The translations under genes and the position numbers were made by a program. Source: Thysanoteuthis rhombus (lineage: Eukaryota; Mollusca; Cephalopoda; Oegopsida; Thysanoteuthidae). Taken from it: a DNA stretch of 64,000 nucleotides. The notes under the pieces were generated by a model, which was not told where the DNA came from, made no database searches, and saw nothing but the letters and a program-made list of their open reading frames with translations. The stretch spans positions 43,933,635-43,997,634 of the forward strand of contig OY735218.1 of NCBI GenBank assembly GCA_963457665.1. The letters are read 5' to 3'. This document shows, piece by piece, positions 37,501-48,994 of this stretch; position 1 is the first letter of the stretch; each line of letters starts with the position of its first letter.

Positions 37501-40500
37501 TCATATTGTGGAGAAACAGAGGCTGACTACTCGTCAGAGCAGAACTGGAAAAAGAAACGATCAAAGTGACTTGAAGGCGAAGGCAGACTTGATAAATAGC
37601 CTGATATTCCATGTACTGTTTCATATTGTGGAGAAACAGAGGCTGACTACTCGTCAGAGCAGAACTGGAAAAGGAAACGATCAAAGTGACTTGAAGGCGA
37701 AGGCAGACTTGATAAATAGCCTGATATTCCATGTACTGTTTCATATTGTGGAGAAACAGAGGCTGACTACTCGTCAGAGCAGAACTGGAAAAAGAAACGA
37801 TCAAAGTGACTTGAAGGCGAAGGCAGACTTGATAAATAGCCTGATATTCCATGTACTGTTTCATATTGTGGAGAAACAGAGGCTGACTACTCGTCAGAGC
37901 AGAACTGGAAAAGGAAACGATCAAAGTGACTTGAAGGCGAAGGCAGACTTGATAAATAGCCTGATATTCCATGTACTGTTTCATATTGTGGAGAAACAGA
38001 GGCTGACTACTCGTCAGAGCAGAACTGGAAAAAGAAACGATCAAAGTGACTTGAAGGCGAAGGCAGACTTGATAAATAGCCTGATATTCCATGTACTGTT
38101 TCATATTGTGGAGAAACAGAGGCTGACTACTCGTCAGAGCAGAACTGGAAAAAGAAACGATCAAAGTGACTTGAAGGCGAAGGCAGACTTGATAAATAGC
38201 CTGATATTCCATGTACTGTTTCATATTGTGGAGAAACAGAGGCTGACTACTCGTCAGAGCAGAACTGGAAAAAGAAACGATCAAAGTGACTTGAAGGCGA
38301 AGGCAGACTTGATAAATAGCCTGATATTCCATGTACTGTTTCATATTGTGGAGAAACAGAGGCTGACTACTCGTCAGAGCAGAACTGGAAAAAGAAACGA
38401 TCAAAGTGACTTGAAGGCGAAGGCAGACTTGATAAATAGCCTGATATTCCATGTACTGTTTCATATTGTGGAGAAACAGAGGCTGACTACTCGTCAGAGC
38501 AGAACTGGAAAAAGAAACGATCAAAGTGACTTGAAGGCGAAGGCAGACTTGATAAATAGCCTGATATTCCATGTACTGTTTCATATTGTGGAGAAACAGA
38601 GGCTGACTACTCGTCAGAGCAGAACTGGAAAAAGAAACGATCAAAGTGACTTGAAGGCGAAGGCAGACTTGATAAATAGCCTGATATTCCATGTACTGTT
38701 TCATATTGTGGAGAAACAGAGGCTGACTACTCGTCAGAGCAGAACTGGAAAAAGAAACGATCAAAGTGACTTGAAGGCGAAGGCAGACTTGATAAATAGC
38801 CTGATATTCCATGTACTGTTTCATATTGTGGAGAAACAGAGGCTGACTACTCGTCAGAGCAGAACTGGAAAAAGAAACGATCAAAGTGACTTGAAGGCGA
38901 AGGCAGACTTGATAAATAGCCTGATATTCCATGTACTGTTTCATATTGTGGAGAAACAGAGGCTGACTACTCGTCAGAGCAGAACTGGAAAAAGAAACGA
39001 TCAAAGTGACTTGAAGGCGAAGGCAGACTTGATAAATAGCCTGATATTCCATGTACTGTTTTTATATTGTGGAGAAACAGAGGCTGACTACTCGTCAGAG
39101 CAGAACTGGAAAAAGAAACGATCAAAGTGACTTGAAGGCGAAGGCAGACTTGATAAATAGCCTGATATTCCATGTACTGTTTCATATTGTGGAGAAACAG
39201 AGGCTGACTACTCGTCAGAGCAGAACTGGAAAAGGAAACGATCAAAGTGACTTGAAGGCGAAGGCAGACTTGATAAATAGCCTGATATTCCATGTACTGT
39301 TTCATATTGTGGAGAAACAGAGGCTGACTACTCGTCAGAGCAGAACTGGAAAAGGAAACGATCAAAGTGACTTGAAGGCAAAGGCATATTTGATAAATAG
39401 CCTGATATTCCATGTACTGTTTCATATTGTGGAGAAACAGAGGCTGACTACTCGTCAGAGCAGAACTGGAAAAGGAAACGATCAAAGTGACTTGAAGGCG
39501 AAGGCAGACTTGATAAATAGCCTGATATTCTATGTACTGTTTCATATTGTGGAGAAACAGAGGCTGACTACTCGTCAGAGCAGAACTGGAAAAGGAAACG
39601 ATCAAAGTGACTTGAAGGCGAAGGCAGACTTGATAAATAGCCTGATATTCCATGTACTGTTTCATATTGTGGAGAAACAGAGGCTGACTACTCGTCAGAG
39701 CAGAACTGGAAAAAGAAACGATCAAAGTGACTTGAAGGCGAAGGCAGACTTGATAAATAGCCTGATATTCCATGTACTGTTTCATATTGTGGAGAAACAG
39801 AGGCTGACTCCTCGTCAGAGCAAAACTGGAAAAAGAAACGATCAAAGTGACTTGAAGGCGAAGGCAGACTTGATAAATAGCCTGATATTCCATGTACTGT
39901 TTCATATTGTGGAGAAACAGAGGCTGACTACTCGTCAGAGCAGAACTGGAAAAGGAAACGATCAAAGTGACTTGAAGGCGAAGGCAGACTTGATAAATAG
40001 CCTGATATTCCATATACTGTTTCATATTGTGGAGAAACAGAGGCTGACTACTCGTCAGAGCAGAACTGGAAAAAGAAACGATCAAAGTGACTTGAAGGCG
40101 AAGGCAGACTTGATAAATAGCCTGATATTCCATGTACTGTTTCATATATAGAGAAACAGAGGCTGACTACTCGTCAGAGCAGAACTGGAAAAGGAAACGA
40201 TCAAAGTGACTTGAAGGCGAAGGCAGACTTGATAAATAGCCTGATATTCCATGTACTGTTTCATATTGTGGAGAAACAGAGGCTGACTACTCGTCAGAGC
40301 AGAACTGGAAAAGGAAACGATCAAAGTGACTTGAAGGCGAAGGCAGACTTGATAAATAGCCTGATATTCCATGTACTGTTTCATATTGTGGAGAAACAGA
40401 GGCTGACTACTCGTCAGAGCAGAACTGGAAAAGGAAACGATCAAAGTGACTTGAAGGCGAAGGCAGACTTGATAAATAGCCTGATATTCCATGTACTGTT

Positions 40501-40620
40501 TCATATTGTGGAGAAACAGAGGCTGACTACTCGTCAGAGCAGAACTGGAAAAGGAAACGATCAAAGTGACTTGAAGGCGAAGGCAGACTTGATAAATAGC
40601 CTGATATTCCATGTACTGTT
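31505..40620. repeat. 120-bp satellite array, 76 copies
   Basis: A head-to-tail array of 76 units of 120 bp. The unit contains tattgtggagaaacagaggc, tcgtcagagcagaactgg and cctgatattccatgtactg. Most units are identical; variation is limited to a few recurrent single-base changes. Single-base insertions at 33781 and 39061 (tttatattg junction) are each compensated by a one-base-shorter junction (ttcatatatagag) at 35821 and 40141. Because 120 is a multiple of 3, one frame on each strand stays open for hundreds of codons (40-residue repeats). Base changes show no coding bias, and I regard these frames as non-coding. The near identity implies recent amplification or strong homogenisation, or both. 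Confidence 0.97.
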
Positions 40621-40989
40621 CCAATTTATGGAAGAATTGAAGTAGTTTGAAACAATTTCTGTTATGATACAGGGAATTAGTAGAAAAGTTCTAATAAGCT
40701 TGTTTGTAGGAGTCATAATTCTGGTAAAAAAGCGGTCAAAAGAATTAATTCCTGTGGTCAACCTCGAAAGTCAACTTCGTGTTCGTGCCGTAACAAGATT
40801 CTTTAGTGCCCACCTTTCCAGCCGAAGAAAATTATTCATGTACGGAGTTATCTACCCTTTGGAAAGGATCTACTTCTAACCCCTATATCTCTGTAGAAAC
40901 GGTAATTTCCTTGTTCCCCTTTTTGACGTCAGAGAGAACTGCCAATCAGAGAGCAGATTCTTATCTTCACGATATTTAAACTGTGGCGA

Positions 40990-40992
<3 letters not shown>
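40621..40992. other. Right flank of the satellite
   Basis: The sequence leaves the unit after tgtactgtt; the next bases (ccaatttatggaagaattga) weakly resemble a decayed unit start. A 71-codon open frame (40664-40879) has no recognisable domain. Confidence 0.45.

Positions 40993-41064
<72 letters not shown>
40993..41064. repeat. (CT)n microsatellite
   Basis: About 72 bases of uninterrupted CT. Confidence 0.97.
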
Positions 41065-41067
<3 letters not shown>

Positions 41068-42109
41068 CCAACGGCCTCGAGGTAAGCTCGTCTCTTCTCC
41101 TTTCTCTCTTTAGTTAGGATAGTTAGTATAGTTTTCATAGACACTTTGTTCTACACACGCATCATCACATATTCATCTCAAGAACACATCCTATCTAAGC
41201 TAAGCACTCTCATCGTAGTTTGGTCGGACTTCCTAAAATAACTTCATAGTGGCTACAACTAGGATGACCATACTGACGGACATTCTATAGACTCTATCTC
41301 ACATTTACTTAGTGACATTCCTTTTCCTTCATCCTTCCTATCTCTACATCTTTTATCCTGGTAGATCCCTCCACATATTCGTGTCGGCAGAAACTCCAGT
41401 CCTTGTTGATTTTAATTCACTCATGAATTAAACCTGGAACTGTTGTTTACTTCTTTGTTTGTTCTCATTTCTTCGTTTTGTTAACGATTCAACTAACTGT
41501 GTATTAACCTTGTTTTTGTGCTTAAGCAACGAACATGCTACTTACCAGGATTCATCTCCTTAGATCAATTCTGGTTATGTATATGTTAGGGGCTAATATA
41601 TCTAGCAACGCTAAATCTGGCCTGGCCCGTTGACACGAGAATTCCTTCGCCCCCAAAATGAGTCGTACACGTAAACGAGTGTCGTGCGTACACAAAAAGG
41701 GATGGTAAGTCCAAAAATGGCAGTGTCATATTTCTTCGATACGATGATTGTTCTAAATACGGGACGCAGTCGGATTTTTTTGTTTTAAACGTTGATAATG
41801 ACATAGGGAGCCGATTTTTTTCCTTTTCAATATATGTAAGGGAGAATCATGATTCATTTATTAAATTGAATTGAATGTTGCAGTGTTGAATGTTGACTTA
41901 ATCTTATTTTATCTAATTATACAATTGAATAGAATATATTTTATTTCAATAAACAGATAGCAACAAATAAATTTTTGCAATTTTTAAGTAAAAGAATTGA
42001 GAGATTTGAGGGAAAGATGATAATCTAAAAACTGCCTCTCCTATAATATTTAGTCACCTTTGTTTCCAAAGGATAAAACATGAAAGTGCATTATTTTTCA
42101 GTTTGAAAC
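41065..42109. other. Unassigned sequence, no gene seen
   Basis: About 35 bases at 41715-41752 (cagtgtcatatttcttcgat) recur near 54688-54718, pointing to an unidentified dispersed element. No gene seen. Confidence 0.45.
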
Positions 42110-42560
42110 GAAATGTTTTTTCTTTCTTTCTTTCTTCCTTGTTTTCGAGGCAAGTAGCGGATTAGCGATTAGGCTATTGGCAAAGATGCATATTTCGCAT
42201 AGTTTTTTTCTTTCTTTTTTCTTGCTTTCGAAACCAGTGTCAGATTAACCATTACCAAGCTTTTCCTGTCTTTTATCAAACTCCTACATGTTTCGACTTT
42301 ATTTTCGTACGTGACAATACCAAAAACCAGTGACATCATGCACGGATAACAGTCACACAGTGACGTACGCTGATACTGATGACGAATCCTAAAGCCCAAT
42401 TCGGGTCGACCTTGTTTGCTTAAATTAGAAAATTGTATTTGAAAGGTACACGTAATTTTGGAATAATATTGCATGGAGATGTTTCGTTTACTTTCTAGAT
42501 TTTGATAGAGGGAGTTTTACCCTAACGGAGCCAAACTCGTCATTATTCGAAGAGAGAATC
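42110..42560 (+). repeat. Dispersed repeat family R42, copy 1
   Basis: Starts with CTTT repeats and two ~75-bp modules carrying TTTCGARGCAAGTRGCGGATTA-like text. A 250-bp tail follows with tttcgactttattttcgtac, gtgacatcatgcacg and a final gggagttttaccct block. The same order is found at 60560-61060, with three modules instead of two. Confidence 0.75.
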
Positions 42561-43319
42561 GTGGAATTGTTATCACTTCACATTTGTATGGATTTATTTC
42601 TCTCATAATCTCTAATATATATTTATAAATTTATTTTTCTTGTGATCAGAACACGCTTGCTGAACTCTCATTCTCTTGCACTCATACAGTACAAATCAGG
42701 AATGCAATATAGTATGATATCCAATGTGCAATTTGGTTTATTTCATAAAGTACTGGATACATTCAACATTAAACATTAAGTTTATTAGAGTACAGCTTGA
42801 AATATAATGAAGTAAGAATTCGCTACACAAACACATTTATGTTTCTGTCCTATTTGGGCTTCTTTGGGTGAATGAATCGGTTTATTTTGAATTCCAATTT
42901 AGGACAATTGGTGGGGGGTCTATTTTTGTAGGTGGTAGAATTTTCCCTTTATTTTATTTATACATGTATATTTGTTTAGTGGTTGGTCATTGCTTGTCAT
43001 GTTGTTTTTTTATTCAGTGGGGATACTGTGCTTGTTGGTAGCTACAAATTATAAATTAGGAGTGTATGGTATAAGCATTTTCGTCATCACTATGTAGTAG
43101 ATCCATCACAACTTTGTGGTATGTTTCCTCTCTGGGAGTATTTCATTCTCACTTGATTATGTTTCCTAATGTTAGAGTTTCCTTTTATATGACCTTAGTT
43201 GTTAATTCAACCATTCTGGGTTTGGTCAGATGATTATGATAATTGGTTTGTTCTTCAAAGTGGCCGAGGGATTATGTATGGAGGTTAATTTATGTGGGTT
43301 CATAGAAAATTTTGACGAT
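42561..43319. other. Unassigned sequence, partly Penelope-related
   Basis: No clear domain. The right part (43000 on) may be the 3' UTR of the Penelope-like element that follows on the minus strand. Confidence 0.4.
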
Positions 43320-44095
43320 GCCGCCATTTTAACGCTACTTCATTTTTTCTGTTTAATAATTCCGTTTTTGGGAGGGGGGGTTGTTCTATTGGTAAAAGTG
43401 AAGATTTCAAATTCCTCATTCAGGCATCGGTAACATGGGGTTTCGATATTCTGGCATATGTATGGTTGTTTTAGTTTGCCACTTCTTAGTCTCCAATGAT
43501 ATGTCGACGATTATGTACTGTTTTTATATTTTTGTTTGTAAAAGATGATGTTATAGTTGGTTAATATAAGTTTAAAAGGTGATCTCAATATTCCTTTATA
43601 ACATTTCACTTCTAAGGGTTTCTCTTGGGTTAATATTTCAGCTTGTACAATATTCCATTGGAGGCATTTGTTTTGCAAAGGGCTGCTGTTTTTGTTTGTG
43701 CAATTGCTATCTGGTTTATTTATGCATTCTCCGTTAGAATCATCTGTAATCACTTTATTGCTATGTTTATGAATTTATCAAAATTTTCCGTATAAATATA
43801 GCTAATTTCTAGTTTGTACTTTTTGAATATTCTATTCGGTGGGTTGCTAGGGGAAGTCTTTTTCTATTAATTGGATGAACATTTTTCGAATTACTTTCAT
43901 TTAAAGGTAGAATGGTGGTGTATACCAAATGATTTCCCGACATCTTTTTTATTTGTTGTTGCTATGGTTTACTCTATTGGATTTTACTTTTCATCATGTT
44001 TAAAGCTAGTTTTGATAAGACCACTGTCTTTTGTATATCAGGGCTTTAGTATATTTATTTCTAATATCGTTGAATATTGTTTCGTTTAAGGAAAT
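43320..44095 (-). mobile_element. Penelope-like retroelement 3, C-terminal part
   Basis: Minus-strand relic reading, from 44095 down, the thumb-to-endonuclease region typical of Penelope-like proteins. In order these are GNHLVYTPPF (about 43930-43960), a Cys-containing linker with NCTNKNSSPLQNKCL and the expected NIV (43630-43700), KYKNST (about 43511-43530) and YRCLNEEFEIFTF (about 43385-43425). This corresponds to the CCHH-type linker and GIY-YIG endonuclease. The reverse transcriptase core was not found upstream on this strand, and frames are broken. Confidence 0.6.
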
Positions 44096-45336
44096 CTATA
44101 TCATATAGAATATAAAAGTATTCTCCAAAAAATCAACAACTGTGCATCATAGAGGTCAAATTTCAGAAGAAAAAGATCGTCGATTTCCATGGGAGTCTGT
44201 GTTCGTGCTCACATTGTAACTGTTTAAGATATCAGTCAGAGCAACAATACACTAGTGTTTAGAAAACGAAGTAAATAAAATGGGCACATATAGTTCACAT
44301 CCCGATGGAGAATATTTTTCTTTTCTCTTTTATTTCTATGTTTTCAATTCATTAGACCTTCAAAGTCTTATGTGGGGGGTTCTATTTACAATGCAGCTGT
44401 GATACTAAATTGCAACCTTAAGAGAGAGGAATAAACAATTAAGAATAAAGCAAACTCAGGAGTAAAATTATAAGGAGATTTTATTAGTTAATTGGTTTAC
44501 AAATTAAGTAATTAGTATGCTAAATAAGTTTTGGGAATGATTGCCATCTTAAGTAGCATAAATGGTTTAAAGATTAAAAACATATTTAACAATAAATGCT
44601 TGGTTTTGAAAAGTAAGATGAAAATCCATAAAGGACCATAGTAACGTGTCCGTGGGACTGTTTCTGTACGTCAAAGAATAAACGGTTGTTTGGTTGAACC
44701 TTTTCGTGAAAGTAGTAGCAGCGGATGTGGGTATTTTAGTGGTTATTTTAGCCAAGGGGGTGTATTCTTGAGAATTGGTTGTTGTGGTTACTGGGAATCA
44801 ATCTCAGTCATTGTACAGCGCTAAGCTCGTGAAGCTGTTAGTAATGTAATAAAGAATCCTTGCATATATATGTTTATTTGCTAAATTATTCATATGCATA
44901 TACATGCATATATAAACATATACATACACTCACACACCTGACATATAGTGCATATACGCACACATGCAGACATATAAATACATACGCACCATATTAAGCA
45001 ATGTTATATCATGCAGAAAAATGTAATAGGTGATTTAAAACCTCAGGATTGTATACGGTGAGCGTCTGTCTTGCATACTTGTAGAGAGTACAGCGGTTTG
45101 GATATAGATAGATACAGGGGGATTGCAGGGCATTGAGATGGGAACATTTATAAAGTATTAGATGCAGGTATAAAGATAGCGAGTAGGTAAGTATAGAGTA
45201 ATTTGGTTACTTGGTGTGGTTAGGTTGTTAGGTTTAGTGTAGAGTTCTTGTTAAGAATAGTGCTATGTTTTCTGGCCACTTCACTGTGTAGTGGTTGGGA
45301 AGTGTTCTTTGTTTTTTGTAGCTTAAATGTATGAGA
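44096..45336. other. Unassigned sequence, no gene seen
   Basis: No domain recognised. Short ATAC/ATAT-rich text near 44870-45000. Confidence 0.45.
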
Positions 45337-45690
45337 TTATGAAGAGTTTACCTTTAGGGTGTTGGCCTCTGTTGTTCTTAGAACGTATCGGATAGGTTTG
45401 CGTGAAGGAGTGAGAAGAGGTATATTTCTTGCGTCTGTTGTCTTTAGGAAGTTGAAGAGTGACAGAGGGATATTTATTGTTATGACCAGTATTTTTATTA
45501 TTGATGTTGGGCAGATTATTCTTGTTATTGTATTTGTTTTATATGTATTTTTGTTTTTGTTATTGGTATGTGTTATTACCGTTATTATTGTTTGTGTTAG
45601 TAATGCTAGTGTGTTTAATGGTGTTTGCATATGTTTTGCTGATATTATGTCTAGTGGGGATATTGGTCACTGTTGGGTGTTTAGATAGTT
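45337..45690 (-). pseudogene. Possible N-terminal part of a Penelope-like element
   Basis: 97-codon open frame, Asn/Thr/Ile-rich and then FLKTTDARNIPLL. It resembles in composition the N-terminal part of Penelope-like element 1 and lies upstream of element 3 on the same strand. Evidence is composition and position only. Confidence 0.25.
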
Positions 45691-46093
45691 AGTTGGGAGT
45701 AGGTGGTTTAGGCTAGGTGTTTTTATCCTAAATTGTTTATTAACGTCTTTGTGCTTTGTGAATTGTTAGTTCTATGTGTAGCAATGTATTCAAGATTCTT
45801 ATATTTCTTCTTTTTTTTATGGTCGCGTTGTTTCTTTCTCTCTTCGATATTTTTATTAATAATATCCTGAATCTCCACGTATCCATCCGTGCCCGTGCAT
45901 TACTGTATTTTTTCGCTCCAGATCTTCCATGTCCTTACAAGTGTATATATATAGTAGAGATATAATGGATTTTTTAGAGATCAGCTCTATTTCTAGTCGT
46001 CATTTTTACTTGAAATTTTGTATACAAGATTCCAACACTATCTCATTCAATTTTCAGAAATCTCTGCGCGTGTGCGAAAGAGAGAATGTTAAA

Positions 46094-46335
46094 GGATGTT
46101 TTGTGCATCCAAATTACTTGACAACTGGACATCATATGAAGTTGATATTCGCTGGATATGTTATCCTGTGCAACGGATATTGCAGTGTCAAGTTTGGATT
46201 TATGGTTCTCGATGTGAGGTGGATGCTCGATTTATTATGAAAGTCAACACTGAAATGAACACATATTTTGTGTCCTTCTAAATGACGTGTTTATGATACG
46301 ATCTGACTCTCGAATTATTCTGATGTGGTTTCAAA
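46094..46335 (+). repeat. Direct duplication, left copy
   Basis: About 230 bp (acaactggacatcatatgaa .. gatgtggtttcaaaatagaa) match 46685-46930 at moderate identity. The open frame 45929-46240 covers the first half, then is closed by a stop. Identity unknown. Confidence 0.7.
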
Positions 46336-46499
46336 ATAGAATAAAAGAGAGAGACAGAAAGAGTGGGGGGCTGTGTTTATCCTTTTATAATGGAGTGAAA
46401 GAGAGAATGTGAAAGGATGTTTTTTCACAATAGAGATAGAGGAAGAGAAAGGGTTTTTTTACAAGAGAGAGAAAGAGAGGAAGTTTTTCTCTGATTTGC

Positions 46500-46502
<3 letters not shown>

Positions 46503-46553
<51 letters not shown>
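46503..46553. repeat. (TA)n microsatellite
   Basis: About 50 bases of TA between the two copies of the 46-kb duplication. Confidence 0.97.
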
Positions 46554-46557
<4 letters not shown>

Positions 46558-46684
46558 ACATTACATGACTATTACGGCAGGCTGCTCCGCACACCATAAG
46601 GTCCCTTCCAAACATACAGCTTCTGAATAGGCAAGTCCTAGTATATCTAAGTATAATTTGAGAAATGTGTATGAGGACCGACAT

Positions 46685-46930
46685 AACTCGACAACTGGAC
46701 ATTGCACGAAGTTGATATTCAACAACTATGTTGGTCCTTGCACTGGACATTGCAGTGTCAAGTTTGAAGTCGTTTGGATGGATGTTCGATTCTTGATGGG
46801 TGCTCAATTTACAGTAAAGATCAATCCTGAAATGAACTCATATTTTGTGCTCGTTATAAGTGACGTATTTGTAACACGATCTGCTGCTCTAATCAGTTCG
46901 ATGTGGTTTCAGAAAAGAATTAAGAGATAG
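46685..46930 (+). repeat. Direct duplication, right copy
   Basis: Second copy of the 46.1-kb segment, open through its whole length (frame 46658-46930, 90 codons, ending WFQKRIKR). Shared peptide blocks with the left copy: TTGH..KLIF, GYCSVKF or GHCSVKF, and VRW/VRF. No domain recognised. Probably an unidentified repeat rather than a gene. Confidence 0.6.
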
Positions 46931-47082
46931 AGGAAAATGTTTTAATTCTAACTTTTATTTTAACTTTAAATATAAACCAAACTCTGAAATGTGTGAACAA
47001 ACAAGCAATATGCACTAATTTAAACAGTCATTCAAGGGCCCAAATAACTACTTCAGCTCCAAATTCAAAGAAAATGGGTTTA

Positions 47083-47165
47083 TCGCGAGGTTAAGAACGA
47101 AGCTTCATTGAAGTGGCAACCCTATCAATAGTAGGTACGATTCCTAAAGCAACCTCATTTGCTTT
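47083..47165 (+). repeat. tRNA-like sequence, weak SINE candidate
   Basis: A B-box-like GGTACGATTCCT (47139-47150) lies about 45 bases after a poor A-box-like stretch. Evidence limited to this promoter-like pattern. Confidence 0.25.
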
Positions 47166-47189
47166 GACTGTTTATTCCAAATTGGATGG

Positions 47190-48005
47190 GTTTCGTTCCC
47201 TGTCCTCGTTTCCTGTTGAAGATATTCCATCAGTTCTCGATTGGGTTTCAAGTCGGGCCTTCGTGCAGGCCATCTCATGACTTCAGTGGAGACCACTCTT
47301 AAAAAGTGTTTTTACCTGTTTAGTTGCGTGTCAAGTAGCATTGTCCTGCATAAAAATGGCTGGCTTGCTAGGAGATACAATTAAGGAATGGTATGTTGCT
47401 TCACTAAGTTTAGCATTTATTGTCCAATTAATTCTCATAATAGGTCCATCACATTCAGAAGAGAACATACCAGAACGCTTCCACTTCCAAACTTAGTGGA
47501 TCTTTTGATATACTTTGGTTTAAGACTATCGCCAGAATATCGTCGAACAAACTGTCTGCCTTTAGATCCAACTAAATTGAATTTACTTTCATCGATGAAA
47601 TGAACTTCAGACAAATTCTCATCCTTCCAAACACTGTGTTCTTCTGCATATTAAAGTCTAGCCACCTTATTATTTCTACTTATGGTAGGTTTACTAGCTG
47701 GAGAACAAGGTTTCAACTCAAATTCTTTCAGTCATCATGACACAGTGTTGGGATCTGCTTTGATTTGCTTTGAGATTCCCACAGAAGAGATCATTTAGGG
47801 CATGTCTTCCAATTACTTTTTCCGCCCTAAAGTTAGTCTTGGGCAGCTTTTCTTTTTTTTCCATCATACAATTTCAAAACTCTCGAAATTACACTCTAGG
47901 ATCAGCCCAGGTCTCTTGAAACCGCAGAAAGAGACGTTCCATTTTACTCATCTTGACAATTTATTGTCGAAGAGCTACAGTTATTTTCATGTCTGGCAGC
48001 TGATG
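47190..48005 (-). pseudogene. Tc1/mariner transposase (dead)
   Basis: The minus strand encodes, in broken frames, a Tc1-type transposase. An N-terminal helix-turn-helix region (about 48005-47770) is followed by VHFIDESKFN with the first catalytic Asp (47591-47593), then FVRRYSGDSLKPKY. FMQDNA has the second Asp (47343-47345), and a decayed RRPDLKPNREL stands where SPDLNPIE is usual. At least three frameshifts or stops. By family it catalyses cut-and-paste transposition; this copy cannot. Confidence 0.75.
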
Positions 48006-48204
48006 TAACACTAAAAACATTGCTGCTTATCATTCAGTGAGGACAATATTACCAGCATGTGAGAAAAAAACGTTCCCTTATTTTGTCCACTTTGTAATTT
48101 TTTCTTGAATAATTTTTTCACAGCCACTTTTGATAGTAGCTTTTTCGTACAATAAGTATACACCAATTACTATTAATAGGATTCCATTTGAATAAATCGT
48201 TCTC

Positions 48205-48231
48205 ACGTTTTGACCAGTACTATATATGTGT
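48205..48231 (-). repeat. Possible terminal repeat of the Tc1 element
   Basis: The minus strand reads agtactggtcaaaacgtgag, typical of Tc1-type outer ends, and an inner similar motif (gtggacaaaataagggaac) lies about 130 bp inward. No matching left end was found, so this end may be single. Confidence 0.35.
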
Positions 48232-48486
48232 GTAAAATTTTTTCTAGAGAATCTCATTGTATATACTTTTTTAAATCCATAGTCTTAGAACAACTGGCAC
48301 AAAAACTATTTCTTATGCAGGAGCGAAAACAGTCTTTACAAACACCTGAATGTGCAAGGTATATATATATATATGTATATACAATTGGAAAACTATTGGA
48401 ACTCTGAAGATGTTCAAAGGTGTCTCACCAAATCTCTTGTGAAAGGACTGGATCACGTGAAGCAGTATTTGAAAGGAAGGAAAGGG

Positions 48487-48994
48487 CTAAATGGAGGATT
48501 GTTCGTGCACACCGTAAGTGACATGTCCTGTTTGTCGCACAATGTGGCATTTTTTCCACTTTTCAATAACACTGCGATAGTCTTTAGCAATCACGGATTG
48601 ATCGAGCACAAACATATGCTGCACAACACAATGATTGTGATGAAACTGTTCTTCCATAGCTGTGTTTCTATGGAGTGAATTCAGTGGATCTAAATGAATG
48701 ACGTCAACGGGTAGGCAGATCTTCCTGTTTATCAGTGGGCAGCTACTGTTCGGCACGTTCAGGTTTGGTGTTGCTCAACAGAAATATTTCGATAATTTCG
48801 GGTGTAGACCCGTCGTCTTTGAGTTTTAAGAGTGCTCTCTTGAAGGTGTCTACGAGACACCCCATCTGGCCATTTGATCGTGGATGGAACAGCGGTGAAC
48901 GGATGTGTTGGATACTGTTTTGTTGAGGAAAACTGAAAATTCTGCCGGAGACCAGAATATCTGGGACTCCAAATCTGCTAAACACTTGTTGCAC
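48487..48994 (-). pseudogene. Gypsy integrase, C-terminal half
   Basis: Read on the minus strand: FSRFGVPDILVS, QNSIQHIRSPLFHPRSNGQ, VDTFKRALLKL, then the C-terminal NRKICLPVDVIH and VLDQSVIAKDY blocks. Both catalytic residues visible here are altered: VSD reads VSG, and the Glu expected after NGQ (NGQxE) is replaced in NGQMG. Inactive. Confidence 0.8.

Noticed and set aside
31505..40620. CRISPR-like array
   Set aside because: The repeat is contiguous with no unique spacers, and the context is animal DNA.
31406..40645. Very long repetitive open frames on both strands as protein-coding genes
   Set aside because: They follow from a 120-bp (40-codon) unit. The recurrent base changes alter amino acids freely, one-base indels break both frames, and no promoter or splice context is evident.
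40664..40879. 71-codon frame right of the satellite as a host gene
   Set aside because: No domain, no start context and no conservation evidence available.
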